The notes below the pieces were generated by a model, which was not told the origin of the DNA, made no database searches, and saw nothing but the letters and a program-made list of their open reading frames with translations. A stretch of DNA of 64,000 nucleotides from Nocardia sp. NRRL S-836 (GTDB taxonomy: Bacteria; Actinomycetota; Actinomycetes; Mycobacteriales; Pseudonocardiaceae): assembly GCF_001279525.1 (NCBI RefSeq), contig NZ_LGDY01000101.1, positions 62,001 through 126,000 of the forward strand, given 5' to 3'. This document shows positions 34,198 to 42,297 of the stretch, piece by piece. Position 1 is the first letter of the stretch. Every line of letters begins with the position of its first letter. The position numbers and the translations under genes were made by a program.

Positions 34198-35403
34198 ATG
34201 TGCGCCATGTGGCCGCTTCCCGCCCCCGCGGTGCGCGACCTGCTGCGCAGGGGCGCGGAGATCGCGCTGAACCCGCGCGCGGAGTGGCTGCACGAGCTGC
34301 ACGCGGCGGTGTTCACCGGCGACCGGATGCGGGTGCTGGCCGAGGACCCGGTGCTGTCCGAGGCGTTGCGCCGCAACACCGTGTCCAACCTGGTCCACTG
34401 GGCGGCGGCGAACGTGCAGGACCCCGGCCACCGGGTGGCGCCCAACGTCGGCCCCCAGACCCTCGGCCTCGCCCGCGACCTCGCGCGCCGCGGCCTCGAC
34501 GAACGCGTGCTCGACTCCTACCGCACCGGCCAGAGCGCGGCCTGGCGGCGGTGGATGGAGATCTGCTTCGAGCTCACCTCCGACCCGGCGCTGCTGCGCG
34601 AGCTGCTCGACCACTCGTCGCTGTCGATCTCGACGTTCCTGGACGACACGATCGCCGCGCTGACCGCGCGCATCGAGGCCGAGCGCAAGGAGCTCACCGG
34701 GGGCAGCCACGCCGAACGCCGGGCCGTGGTGTCGCTGCTGCTCGAAGGCGCGCCGATCCACCGCCGCCACGCCGAGGAACGGCTGGGCTACGGGCTGACC
34801 GGCGCCCACACGGCCGCGATCGTGTGGTCCACCGCCGGTGCCGCGCTGGAGGGTGCGGCCGAGACGCTCACGCGGACCAGCGGCGCCACCCGCCGGCTGA
34901 CGGTCGTCCCCGGCGCGTCGGTGCTGTGGGTGTGGCTGCCGGTGGCCGACGTGCCGCGGGAGCTGGAGACCGCTCTGCGCGAGCACCCCGGCGTGCGGGT
35001 GGCGGTGGGCCGCCCCGGCCGTGACGTGGAGGGGTTCCGCCGCAGCCACCTGGACGCGCTGGCGACGCAGCGGATGCTCACCAGGCTGACCTCACCGCGC
35101 CAGGTCGCGCGCTACCAGGACGTCCACCTCGTGGTGCTGCTCAGCGCGGATCCGGCGCAGGCCGACGAGTTCGTGGCCGACGCGCTCGGCGACCTGCGCT
35201 CCGCCGACCAGGACACGATCGACACGCTGCACACCTACGTGGCCGAGCAGTGCAACACCTCGCGCACCGCCGAACGCCTCTACACCCACCGCAACACGGT
35301 GATCAGGCGACTGGCGCGAGCCGACGACCTGCTGCCGCGACCGCTCGCCGAGAACGTCGCGGGAGTCGCGGCCGCGCTGGAACTGCTGCGCTGGCGCGGC
35401 TGA
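34198..35403 (+). CDS. PucR/CdaR-family transcriptional regulator
   Basis: 401 aa from ATG 34198 (ATG 34207 is the alternative). An N-terminal helical RsbRD-like part (about 20-165) leads to a GGDEF-like central domain (about 170-300) and a C-terminal PucR HTH (HTYVAEQCNTSRTAERLYTH, RNTVIRRLARADDLL). Family members sense small molecules and activate a neighbouring catabolic gene; the divergent monooxygenase is the evident target. A 19-bp inverted repeat (34189-34207) overlaps the start codon. Confidence 0.9.
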   Translation: MCAMWPLPAPAVRDLLRRGAEIALNPRAEWLHELHAAVFTGDRMRVLAEDPVLSEALRRNTVSNLVHWAAANVQDPGHRVAPNVGPQTLGLARDLARRGLDERVLDSYRTGQSAAWRRWMEICFELTSDPALLRELLDHSSLSISTFLDDTIAALTARIEAERKELTGGSHAERRAVVSLLLEGAPIHRRHAEERLGYGLTGAHTAAIVWSTAGAALEGAAETLTRTSGATRRLTVVPGASVLWVWLPVADVPRELETALREHPGVRVAVGRPGRDVEGFRRSHLDALATQRMLTRLTSPRQVARYQDVHLVVLLSADPAQADEFVADALGDLRSADQDTIDTLHTYVAEQCNTSRTAERLYTHRNTVIRRLARADDLLPRPLAENVAGVAAALELLRWRG

Positions 35404-35443
35404 GCCGCCGTCCACACGGGACAGACGTCGTGCGGGTCCGGGC

Positions 35444-35674
35444 TCAGCGGTTCGACGACGGGAACCGGCCACCGGGACTGCCGAGCGCGACCAGGTCCGT
35501 GTACTGGTCCTGCCACGACCGCTCGGTCGCGAGCAGGTCCGCGAGCCGCTGCACCCAGGTGTCGTCCACGGTCCGCGCGGTGCCGGTCGCCAGGTGGCGG
35601 GCTGTCTCGTCGCGCGCCTTGAGCCACTCGGACAGCGTGGTTTCCAGCGTGGGGCCACCTTGTTGCTCCGACAT
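35444..35674 (-). CDS. Small hypothetical protein
   Basis: 76 aa, hydrophilic, mostly helical (LETTLSEWLKARDETARHLA, WVQRLADLLATERSWQDQYT). No cysteine, signal or known motif. Codon third positions look coding, and the gene converges on pucR. Function unknown. Confidence 0.5.
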   Translation of the reverse strand: MSEQQGGPTLETTLSEWLKARDETARHLATGTARTVDDTWVQRLADLLATERSWQDQYTDLVALGSPGGRFPSSNR

Positions 35675-35896
35675 GGATCAGGACATTACGCGTTCCACCC
35701 GCACATGTCCGGTGTCGTTGGGCTAGTCTGGGAGGTGTTGGGGTTCCAGCCACGGCCATCCGGCCGACGCGGTCCCCGATCCCGTCCGGTCCGGTGGTTC
35801 TCCGGCCGGAGACAGGAGTCCCGGCTTGTCGCCGGAAAGTCAGTCTTCGCCTGCCCGTCCGCCAGCGGTGTGCTCGTCCGATGAGCCGAGGCTCTC
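35675..35896. other. Promoter region of the cold-shock operon
   Basis: No gene seen in this 222-bp stretch; the divergent small gene and the cold-shock operon must start from here. I could not assign promoter boxes. Confidence 0.35.
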
Positions 35897-36169
35897 GTGA
35901 GGCCGCAGAAGTCCCACGCCGCCGTCGACTTCGCCGAGGCGCGACTGTCCGCGGAGCGAGCGGGCGTCCTCAACCAACGCCAGGCCGCCAAGCGGGTCGC
36001 TGAGCACTCCCTCGACGTGGGCGACTGCCGTGAGCTGCTGCTCATGCTCGGACTGGCGGATCTGCCGCCGGTGTCGCGCGACGTGCTGACGCGCAGCGAC
36101 CAGCACACCACCCCGACTTTCCCGGAGGCGTTCGACGTGTTCCGGCCTGCAGGAGGAGCGCGCGGATGA
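35897..36169 (+). CDS. Small hypothetical protein upstream of cspA
   Basis: 90 aa, GTG start. Hydrophilic, helical N-terminal half (AAVDFAEARLSAERAGVLNQ, RQAAKRVAEHSLDVGDCREL). No known motif. It overlaps the cold-shock gene by 4 nt (ATGA-type), so the pair is co-translated. A role in the same response is an inference from position only. Confidence 0.55.
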   Translation: MRPQKSHAAVDFAEARLSAERAGVLNQRQAAKRVAEHSLDVGDCRELLLMLGLADLPPVSRDVLTRSDQHTTPTFPEAFDVFRPAGGARG

Positions 36170-36369
36170 GCCGAGGTACCGTGAAGTGGTTCAGTGGCAG
36201 CAAGGGTTTCGGCTTCATCGCGCCCGAGGGCGGCGGGGCTGACCTGTTCATGCACCACTCCGACGTGCAGGGCTACGACTTCGGGGGCATCCCGGACGAC
36301 CAGGCCGTGGAGTTCGAGCTCGGTGAGGGCCGGAAGGGACCGCAAGCGGTCTCCGTGCGGATGCTCTGA
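36166..36369 (+). CDS. Cold-shock protein
   Basis: 67 aa, the full length of a CspA-type OB-fold protein. RNA/DNA-binding motifs RNP1 KGFGFIAP and RNP2 DLFMHHSDV are both present; the start GTVKWFSGS is canonical except that the usual NAEKG is SGSKG. The protein melts RNA secondary structure and helps translation and transcription under stress. HH at the end of RNP2 replaces the usual VH. Followed by an 11-bp hairpin (36383-36411). Confidence 0.95.
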   Translation: MSRGTVKWFSGSKGFGFIAPEGGGADLFMHHSDVQGYDFGGIPDDQAVEFELGEGRKGPQAVSVRML

Positions 36370-36382
36370 CCGGACTGCGCGC

Positions 36383-36411
36383 ACCGGCCGGTCCGGCGTT
36401 GACCGGCCGGT
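36383..36411 (+). terminator. Hairpin after the cold-shock gene
   Basis: ACCGGCCGGTC (36383-36393), 7-nt loop, complementary arm (36401-36411). Confidence 0.6.
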
Positions 36412-36521
36412 CCCGCACCGGTCGAAGTGGACGGTTTCCCCGGTGCCCGAGGCGGGAAGACCAGGGCACCACACCGTCTGCGGTGAGCACGCGCGGGAAC
36501 TTGAGAGAAAGCCGGAAACAC

Positions 36522-36704
36522 ATGAACAAGCAGTTGGGTTCGACGCGTGACGGGCAGGCCGGCGCACAGTCGTCGAGCGCAGCGCCCTCGCTCTTCAGCC
36601 ACCCGGACGTGCACCACGCCAGCACCCCGTCCGGGGTGCCGCAGCAGGGCTCGTACACAAATCTGTTCCGTGAACCCGCCGACGGATCCCCGGACGTGAA
36701 CTGA
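36522..36704 (+). CDS. Possible small hypothetical protein
   Basis: 60 aa from ATG 36522, Ser/Pro/Gln/His-rich and without hydrophobic core (SLFSHPDVHHASTPSGVPQQ). A purine-rich GAGAGAAAG lies a little far upstream. It may be a disordered small protein or not coding at all; the stop codon lies 19 nt from the converging amidohydrolase gene. Confidence 0.35.
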   Translation: MNKQLGSTRDGQAGAQSSSAAPSLFSHPDVHHASTPSGVPQQGSYTNLFREPADGSPDVN

Positions 36705-36722
36705 CCACGTCCCCCGATCGCG

Positions 36723-37751
36723 TCACCGCGGCACTGCGACCCCGCGTTTCCACACGCGGACGACGTCGCGGGTCGCGGTGATGTCCGTCGACGGGTCCCT
36801 GGCGAGCAGCACGAGGTCCGCGCGCCTGCCCGCCGCGATGATCCCGCGGTCGTCCAGCCCGAACACCGCCGCGGCCCGCGTGGTCGCCGCCGAGAGCGCG
36901 TCGGCCGGGCTGAGCCCGGCGGCCACCAGCAGCGCCAGCTCCTCGTGAACGGCGCCGCCGTGCGCGACGCGGGCGGGCGAGGTGTGGTCGGAGTTGGCGT
37001 CCGTGCCCAGGACGATCGTCGCACCCGCGTCGTGCAACGCCGCGGTCGAGGCGAGCGCCTGGCCGAAGTGCAGCGACCTCGGCCGGAACGGCATGCGGAG
37101 GCCGTCCAGGATCGTGCGCATCATCACCAGCGTGGGTGACACGGCCGTGCCCGCGGCGGCGACCCGCCCGGCCAGTTCGGGCGTGAGCGTGGTGCTGATC
37201 GGTGCGTGCGTGATGACGTCGGCGCCCGCGTCGAGCGCGGTGGTGTAGGCCCGCGGTGACGCGGCGTGGACGACGACCTTCTTCCCGGCCCGGTGTGCTT
37301 CGGCCACGATGGCGGTGACGGTGTCCCGGTCGAGCGGTCTCGGCTGGAACGGCAGAAGCTTCTCCTCCACCACGACCTTGAGGTGGTCGGGGTCCTGGCG
37401 CAACCGCTCGGCCACCCACCGCGCGGCGTCGAAGGGACCGCGCACCGCCGTGGAGGCCGGGTACCCCATCTTGCGCACGGCGGTGCCACGCACGGCGCAC
37501 GCCGGGTGGGAGACGCCGCGGACGTCGGCCCGGTCGTCGGACTCGTTGTCCCGCAACGCCCGCAGGTCGTCCCAGCGGGTGGTGCCCATGTCGAGCATCG
37601 TCGTCACGCCCCACCGCAGCCCGGCGGCGAGCTCGTCGGCGTGTCCGATGTGCACGTGGGTGTCGATAAGGCCGGGCAGCAGGTAGCCGCCCCGCCCGTC
37701 GACGACCTCGCCGCCGGTGCCATCGGTGATCACGCCGTTCTCGACACCCAC
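36723..37751 (-). CDS. Amidohydrolase (imidazolonepropionase-like)
   Basis: 342 aa from GTG 37751. Metal-dependent hydrolase motifs: LLPGLIDTHVHIGH (HxH), the bridging Lys in HLKVVVEEKLL, VVVHAASP and ITHAPIST (His ligands), VLGTDANSD (Asp), and the closing ADLVLLARDPSTDI of the beta-sandwich. However, protein-like sequence of the N-terminal sandwich (TITDVHPFTAEGTFGPLTSV) continues 23 codons upstream of this GTG to position 37820 without a normal start codon (see findings). Substrate unknown; it probably cleaves an amide, ester or cyclic amide. Nearly overlaps the MarR gene on the same strand. Confidence 0.8.
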   Translation of the reverse strand: MGVENGVITDGTGGEVVDGRGGYLLPGLIDTHVHIGHADELAAGLRWGVTTMLDMGTTRWDDLRALRDNESDDRADVRGVSHPACAVRGTAVRKMGYPASTAVRGPFDAARWVAERLRQDPDHLKVVVEEKLLPFQPRPLDRDTVTAIVAEAHRAGKKVVVHAASPRAYTTALDAGADVITHAPISTTLTPELAGRVAAAGTAVSPTLVMMRTILDGLRMPFRPRSLHFGQALASTAALHDAGATIVLGTDANSDHTSPARVAHGGAVHEELALLVAAGLSPADALSAATTRAAAVFGLDDRGIIAAGRRADLVLLARDPSTDITATRDVVRVWKRGVAVPR

Positions 37752-37821
37752 GGACGTGAGCGGGCCGAAGGTGCCTTCCGCGGTGAACGGGTGGACGTCG
37801 GTGATCGTGAACCGGGAGATG

Positions 37822-38334
37822 TCACACCTCCGTCGCGGCGGTGGTGCGCCGGTCGAGCGTGCCGAGCACCGCCGCGAGCGCCGCCACGGCAGCGTGGACG
37901 TCCGCCGGATCGGCCCCGCCCACCAGCTCGTGCTGGGCGGCGACGACCTCGCGGACCACCCGCTCGGCCGTCACCGCACCCTCGGGCGTCAGCACGATCC
38001 GCCTGCCGCGCCCGTCCGTCGCGTCCGAGGTCAGCGCGGTGAGACCACGGCGTTCCAGCGACCGCAGCACGTTGCTCAGCCCGCCGGTCGTGAGCAGCAG
38101 CCGGGACGACAGCTCCAAGGGCCGCAGGTGGGGCTCACCCGCCGTCAGCAGCGTGCCGAGCACGTCGTACTCGGCACGGCTCAGACCGAACCGCGCCAGC
38201 ACGGCGACGGTGACGCGGTCGGTGAGCGCGTGCATCCGTGCGACGCGTTTCGTCAGCTCGATCGTCTGCGCCGGCAGCTCCGGCGCGTGCCGTGCCCACC
38301 ACGCCACCACCCCGCCCACCAGGTCCGTCTCCAC
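37822..38334 (-). CDS. MarR-family transcriptional regulator
   Basis: 170 aa, GTG start. Winged helix: FGLSRAEYDVLGTLLTAGEP, LRPLELSSRLLLTTGGLSNV, LRSLERRGLTALTSDATDGR with the wing GRGRRIVLTPEG. MarR proteins are ligand-released repressors, often of adjacent enzyme or efflux genes. It is directly upstream of the amidohydrolase on the same strand and likely co-transcribed; a substrate of that enzyme may be the ligand. Confidence 0.9.
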   Translation of the reverse strand: METDLVGGVVAWWARHAPELPAQTIELTKRVARMHALTDRVTVAVLARFGLSRAEYDVLGTLLTAGEPHLRPLELSSRLLLTTGGLSNVLRSLERRGLTALTSDATDGRGRRIVLTPEGAVTAERVVREVVAAQHELVGGADPADVHAAVAALAAVLGTLDRRTTAATEV

Positions 38335-38391
38335 GCGCCCTCCGCCTCCGCCAGGTACCTTTCAACACAGCTTTAGCGAAAGGTACCTGGG

Positions 38392-39180
38392 TCAGGCGCT
38401 CTTCATCGCGCCACCGTGGACGCTCCAGTTCGACCCGATGGCGCTCGGCATGGTGGGCGACGCGAGTAGGACCACCGCGCGGGCGATCTCGCTCGGGTCG
38501 ATCAGCTCGCCGGTCACCATTCCCATCTGCTCGGGCAGCGCGGCCACGAGCGCGGCGTGCTCCACGCCGAGGTTCGCCGCGATGTCGGCCGCGAACCCGT
38601 CCGCACCCACCAGCAGGTCGGTGCGCGTCCCGCCGGGCGTGACGGCGTTGATGCGGACGCCCATCCGGCCCGCCGAGTCGGCGAGGCCGCGGGTGAACGC
38701 GTTGAGCGCCGCCTTGGCCGCCGCGTAGGGCAGCGGCGCGGTGTGCGGGTCGCGGGCGCTGCTGGAGCTGATGTTCACCACCGCGCCCCGCGTCTTGGCG
38801 AGCGCGGGCAACGCGGCCCGTGTGATGCGCACGGCGGCGTCGAGGTTCAACGCGAACACCGTCGCCCAGGTGTCGTCGTCGCCGTTGAACGGGTCGTCGA
38901 GCATCCCGTCCGGACGGTCGCCGCCGCCGGCGTTGTTGACCACGACGTCGAGCCGGTCGTCCTGGGCGAGCACGGTCTCCACGAGCCGCACCGGTCCATC
39001 CGAAGTGGACAGATCAGCCGGGACGAACACCGCCCCGGTGGCGGCGAGCTCCGGCGTGGCCCGGCGCGCGGTGGCGACGACGGACGCCCCCTCGGCGACG
39101 AACGCCCGCACGACGGCGAGCCCGATGCCCTTGCTCGCGCCGGTGACGAGCACGCGCTTGCCTTCGAGTTGCAGGTCCAT
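38392..39180 (-). CDS. Short-chain dehydrogenase/reductase
   Basis: 262 aa, classical SDR. TGASKGIGLAV (cofactor, TGxxxGxG), DLDVVVNNAGGG (NNAG), catalytic Ser in VVNISSSSARD, and Y-x3-K in PYAAAKAALNAF, followed by VTPGGTRTDL. Substrate cannot be told. Divergent from a TetR gene (39297) across a 30-bp palindrome, so it is very likely TetR-controlled. Confidence 0.9.
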   Translation of the reverse strand: MDLQLEGKRVLVTGASKGIGLAVVRAFVAEGASVVATARRATPELAATGAVFVPADLSTSDGPVRLVETVLAQDDRLDVVVNNAGGGDRPDGMLDDPFNGDDDTWATVFALNLDAAVRITRAALPALAKTRGAVVNISSSSARDPHTAPLPYAAAKAALNAFTRGLADSAGRMGVRINAVTPGGTRTDLLVGADGFAADIAANLGVEHAALVAALPEQMGMVTGELIDPSEIARAVVLLASPTMPSAIGSNWSVHGGAMKSA

Positions 39181-39229
39181 GACGTGGTTCCTTCCGTGGC
39201 GGTCAACCCTCCCTTTAAGTGATACACAG

Positions 39230-39259
39230 CTGTCTCAGTTAGCGCAACAACTGCGACAG
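39230..39259. promoter_or_regulatory. Palindromic operator between SDR and TetR genes
   Basis: Left arm CTGTCTCAGTT (39230-39240), 8-nt centre, right arm AACTGCGACAG (39249-39259). Arms match 10 of 11. Size and place fit an operator for the TetR protein encoded at 39297. Confidence 0.7.
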
Positions 39260-39296
39260 TGAAGTATCGTTTACCCAGACGACGGGTGGAGGGGAC

Positions 39297-39890
39297 ATGA
39301 GCACGTCCACGGGCGCGCGCAGGCTGAGGGCGGACGCGGAGCAGAACACCGCGCGGATCCTCGCGGCCGCCGCGGAGGTGCTGGCCGCGGACCCGGCGGC
39401 GTCGCTGGAACGCATCGGCGAGGCGGCCGGGCTGGCCCGCGCCACCGTGCACCGCCGGTTCGCCTCCCGGCAGGCGCTGCTGGAGGCGTTGACCGAGCAG
39501 CTCAACCAGCGCTACCTCAGCGCACTCGACCAGTCTCGAATGGACACCGCGCCACCGCTGGTCGTGTTCCGGCGGCTCACCGAGATCGTCTTCGAGCTCA
39601 AGGTCAGCCACCGGTTCGCCATGGAGCTGATGGGCGCGCAGGACGGGTGCCGCGGCGGGCTCAGCCCCGAGGTGGCGGCCGGGCTCGAGCAGGTCTTCGA
39701 CCGGCTGCGCGAGGCGGGGGAGATCACCGCGACGGGTGCGGACTGGTGCCGTCAGGTGTACCTGGCGCTGCTGCACGAGGTGCACCAGCTGCCCGACGAC
39801 GCGGCGGATCTCGTCGCGGCCGGCTCGTCGCGGCCGGAGCTGGTGGTGAGGTCCGTGGTGGGGGCGCTGGGCGGGTCTCAGCGGTCCTGA
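39297..39890 (+). CDS. TetR-family transcriptional regulator
   Basis: 197 aa. N-terminal HTH: EQNTARILAAAAEVLAADPA, ERIGEAAGLARATVHRRFAS, RQALLEALTEQ. The C-terminal ligand domain (about 75-190) is specific to this protein. It probably represses the divergent SDR gene and itself through the palindrome at 39230-39259. Its stop codon directly abuts a 55-bp tandem repeat array. Confidence 0.9.
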   Translation: MSTSTGARRLRADAEQNTARILAAAAEVLAADPAASLERIGEAAGLARATVHRRFASRQALLEALTEQLNQRYLSALDQSRMDTAPPLVVFRRLTEIVFELKVSHRFAMELMGAQDGCRGGLSPEVAAGLEQVFDRLREAGEITATGADWCRQVYLALLHEVHQLPDDAADLVAAGSSRPELVVRSVVGALGGSQRS

Positions 39891-40190
39891 GCCGGGTGGG
39901 CCGGCCGTCGGTGTTGGGCTGGGTGTGAGGCGGCGTCGGCTTGGAGCTGGGTGGGACGCCTGTTGGCGTTGGGCCGGGTGTGAGGTGGCGTCGGCCTTGA
40001 GTCGGGTGAGATGCCTGGCGGTGTTGCGCCGGGGCACGGGAGATGTCGGCCTGAGCCGGGTGGGACGCCTGTCGGTGTTGCGCTGGGTGCGGGGAAGTGT
40101 CGGCTTGGGCCCGGGTAGGGCGCCCATCGGTGTTGCGCTGTGTTCGAGGCCGCGTCGGCTTCGATCCGGGTGCGGCGCCCGTCAACGCTG
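39891..40190. repeat. 55-bp minisatellite, ~5.5 copies
   Basis: Unit starts at 39891, 39946, 40001, 40055, 40110 and 40165 (55, 55, 54, 55, 55 bp), each opening with GCCGGGTGGGACGCC-like sequence followed by TCGGTGTTG and a GTCGGCTT end. The period is not a multiple of 3, so it is not a coding repeat. It fills the space between converging tetR and araC genes and enters the last codons of araC. Confidence 0.8.
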
Positions 40191-40922
40191 ACCGGAGCCC
40201 ACCCGTTCGCCTGCCCGGTAGGCGCCCGGCGTCTGGCCCGTCGTGCGCGCGAACGAGTCGACGAACGCGCTCGTCGTCGCCCACCCGCAGCGGTGTGCCG
40301 TCGTGGTGACGGAGGTGCCCGCGCTGAGTTCGAGCATCGCGTGGAACACCCGGACGTTGGTGCGCCACTGCGGGTACGTGCTGCCGAACTCGGCGCGGAA
40401 CAGCCGGGCCAGCTGCCGGTCGCTCGTGCCCGACCGGCGGGCCAGCCAGGTCATCGTGCGCGGGGTGGCGAGGTCGTCGGTGACGAGGCGGCAGGCGTGG
40501 GCGAGGCGGGGGTCGCGGGCGGTCGGCAACGTCAGGGCTGCCAGGTCGGCGCGCCGCACGCGGTCGCGGATCACCGCCCGCAACCGGCGTGCCTCCGGTG
40601 CGGGCAGGTCCGGTTCCGTGCAAGCCATCAGCAGTTCGCGCAGCAGGGCCGACACGGCGATCACGGTGGGCCGGACGCCGGGGAAGAGCGCTTCGTGCGC
40701 CGGAAACCGGAGCAGGTGCACCTCGACGTGGCCGTGGACGCGGTGCTCGTGCCAGCACTCGGCGGGCGTCCAGATCGCCCGCTGCGCACCGGCGACCCAC
40801 GTGCCGTGCTCGGTGCTCACCGCGAGGACGCCGCTGCTGACGTAGAGGAGCTGGTGCTCGCCGTCGTGCCGGTGCCTGGCGATCACCTCGCCGGGCAGGT
40901 GGCGATGGCGGCTTTCCGACAC
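40182..40922 (-). CDS. AraC-family transcriptional regulator
   Basis: 246 aa. N-terminal cupin (RHRHLPGEVIARHRHDGEHQ, LLYVSSGVLAVSTEHGTWVA) that would bind a ligand, then a two-HTH AraC domain (about 150-245): TMTWLARRSGTSDRQLARLF, RAEFGSTYPQWRTN, and TTTAHRCGWATTSAFVDSFA, RTTGQTPGAYR. Divergent to the MFS exporter 53 bp away, which it probably controls. Confidence 0.9.
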   Translation of the reverse strand: MSESRHRHLPGEVIARHRHDGEHQLLYVSSGVLAVSTEHGTWVAGAQRAIWTPAECWHEHRVHGHVEVHLLRFPAHEALFPGVRPTVIAVSALLRELLMACTEPDLPAPEARRLRAVIRDRVRRADLAALTLPTARDPRLAHACRLVTDDLATPRTMTWLARRSGTSDRQLARLFRAEFGSTYPQWRTNVRVFHAMLELSAGTSVTTTAHRCGWATTSAFVDSFARTTGQTPGAYRAGERVGSGQR

Positions 40923-40975
40923 AACTCGACAGTTTATCGGAAGTCCTGCGGCCCGCTGTCGATCACCGTGGACGC

Positions 40976-42226
40976 ATGAGACGGTTCTTCGCCGACACCA
41001 GGCCGCTCGCGATCCCGGCCTTCCGCAGGACGTTCGCAGGGCAGGGCACCGCGGTGGTCGGTTTGTCGATCACGGCGGTCGCCGTTCCGGTGCAGCTCTA
41101 CGACCTCACCCGCTCCTCGCTCGTGGTCGGCCTGAGCGGGCTGGTCGGTCTGCTCCCGATCGTCGTGTTCGGGCTCTACGGGGGAGCGGTCGCCGACGCG
41201 GTGGACCGGCGCAGGCTCTACCTGCTGTCGTCCTCGGTGTCGTGGGCCGCCACGCTCGGGCTGCTCGCCCAGAGCCTCGCCGGCGTCCGGTCGCCGGTGC
41301 TGATCCTCGCGCTGGTCGCCGTGCAGGCGGGCAGCTTCGCGGTGTCGTCGTCGGTGCGCGGGGCGATCATCCCGCTGCTGGTGCCGGTCGGCCTCGTGCC
41401 CGCGGCCAACGCCCTCAACCACACCGTCGCCACCCTCGGCCAGGTGCTCGGGCCGCTGCTCGCGGGTGTCCTCATCGGACTGCCTGGCGGGTTCTCCCTC
41501 GCCTATGCCGCCGATGCGGTCCTGTTCACCGCCGCGCTGTACGCCGCGTTGCGCCTGCCCTCGTTCGGTGTCGCGGACCCGCTGGGCCGTCCGGGACTGC
41601 GGTCGGTCGTCGAGGGGCTGCGGTTCCTCGGCGGGAACCCGGTGCTGCTGATGTCGTTCGCCGTCGACATCGCCGCGATGGTGCTGGCGACGCCGGAGGC
41701 GTTGTTCCCGCAGGCGGCCGCCACCCGGTTCGACGGCAGCGTGGGCCCGCTGTACTCGGCGATCGCGTTCGGCTCGGTCCTGGCCGGGCTGCTGGGCGGC
41801 TGGATCGGTCGCGTGCGCAGGCAGGGCGTCGCGCTGACGCTCGCCGTCGTGGTCTGGGCGGCCGCCATCGCCGTCGCCGGGTTCGCGTCGAGCCTGTGGG
41901 TGGTCGTGCTGCTGCTCGTCGTCGCCGGGGCGGCGGACCTCGTGAGCGCCGTCTACCGCCAGACGATCCTGCAGAGCTTCGTGCCCGACCGCCTGCGCGG
42001 CCGGTTGCAGGGCGTCTTCACGGTGGTCGTCAGCGGTGGCCCGCGCCTGGGCGACCTGCGGGCCGGTGTCATGGCGGCGGCCACCACCTTCACCCTCGCG
42101 TGGTCCGGGGCCGCGGTGCTCTGCGTCGTGGTGGTTCTCGTCGGCGCGGTGTGCGTGCGGTCGTTCTGGCGTTATGACGCGCAAGTCGCTCACCGTGACG
42201 AGCCGACTCCGGTGCACAGTGGATGA
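40976..42226 (+). CDS. MFS transporter (EntS-like exporter)
   Basis: 416 aa, 12 likely helices. The loop YGGAVADAVDRRRLYLLSSS holds the MFS motif A (GxxxDxxDRR) after helix 2. The overall pattern (FRRTFAGQGTAVVGLSITAV ... VSAVYRQTILQSFVPDRLRG) is that of the DHA3 family of drug and siderophore exporters (EntS). Substrate unknown, drug or natural product. AraC gene divergent. Confidence 0.9.
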   Translation: MRRFFADTRPLAIPAFRRTFAGQGTAVVGLSITAVAVPVQLYDLTRSSLVVGLSGLVGLLPIVVFGLYGGAVADAVDRRRLYLLSSSVSWAATLGLLAQSLAGVRSPVLILALVAVQAGSFAVSSSVRGAIIPLLVPVGLVPAANALNHTVATLGQVLGPLLAGVLIGLPGGFSLAYAADAVLFTAALYAALRLPSFGVADPLGRPGLRSVVEGLRFLGGNPVLLMSFAVDIAAMVLATPEALFPQAAATRFDGSVGPLYSAIAFGSVLAGLLGGWIGRVRRQGVALTLAVVVWAAAIAVAGFASSLWVVVLLLVVAGAADLVSAVYRQTILQSFVPDRLRGRLQGVFTVVVSGGPRLGDLRAGVMAAATTFTLAWSGAAVLCVVVVLVGAVCVRSFWRYDAQVAHRDEPTPVHSG

Positions 42227-42297
42227 TCGTGGCGCGGCCGAAGTTGGGCTGACACGGCGATTGTGAGCGCCTGCCCGGCGAACCTAGTCTCCGGCTC

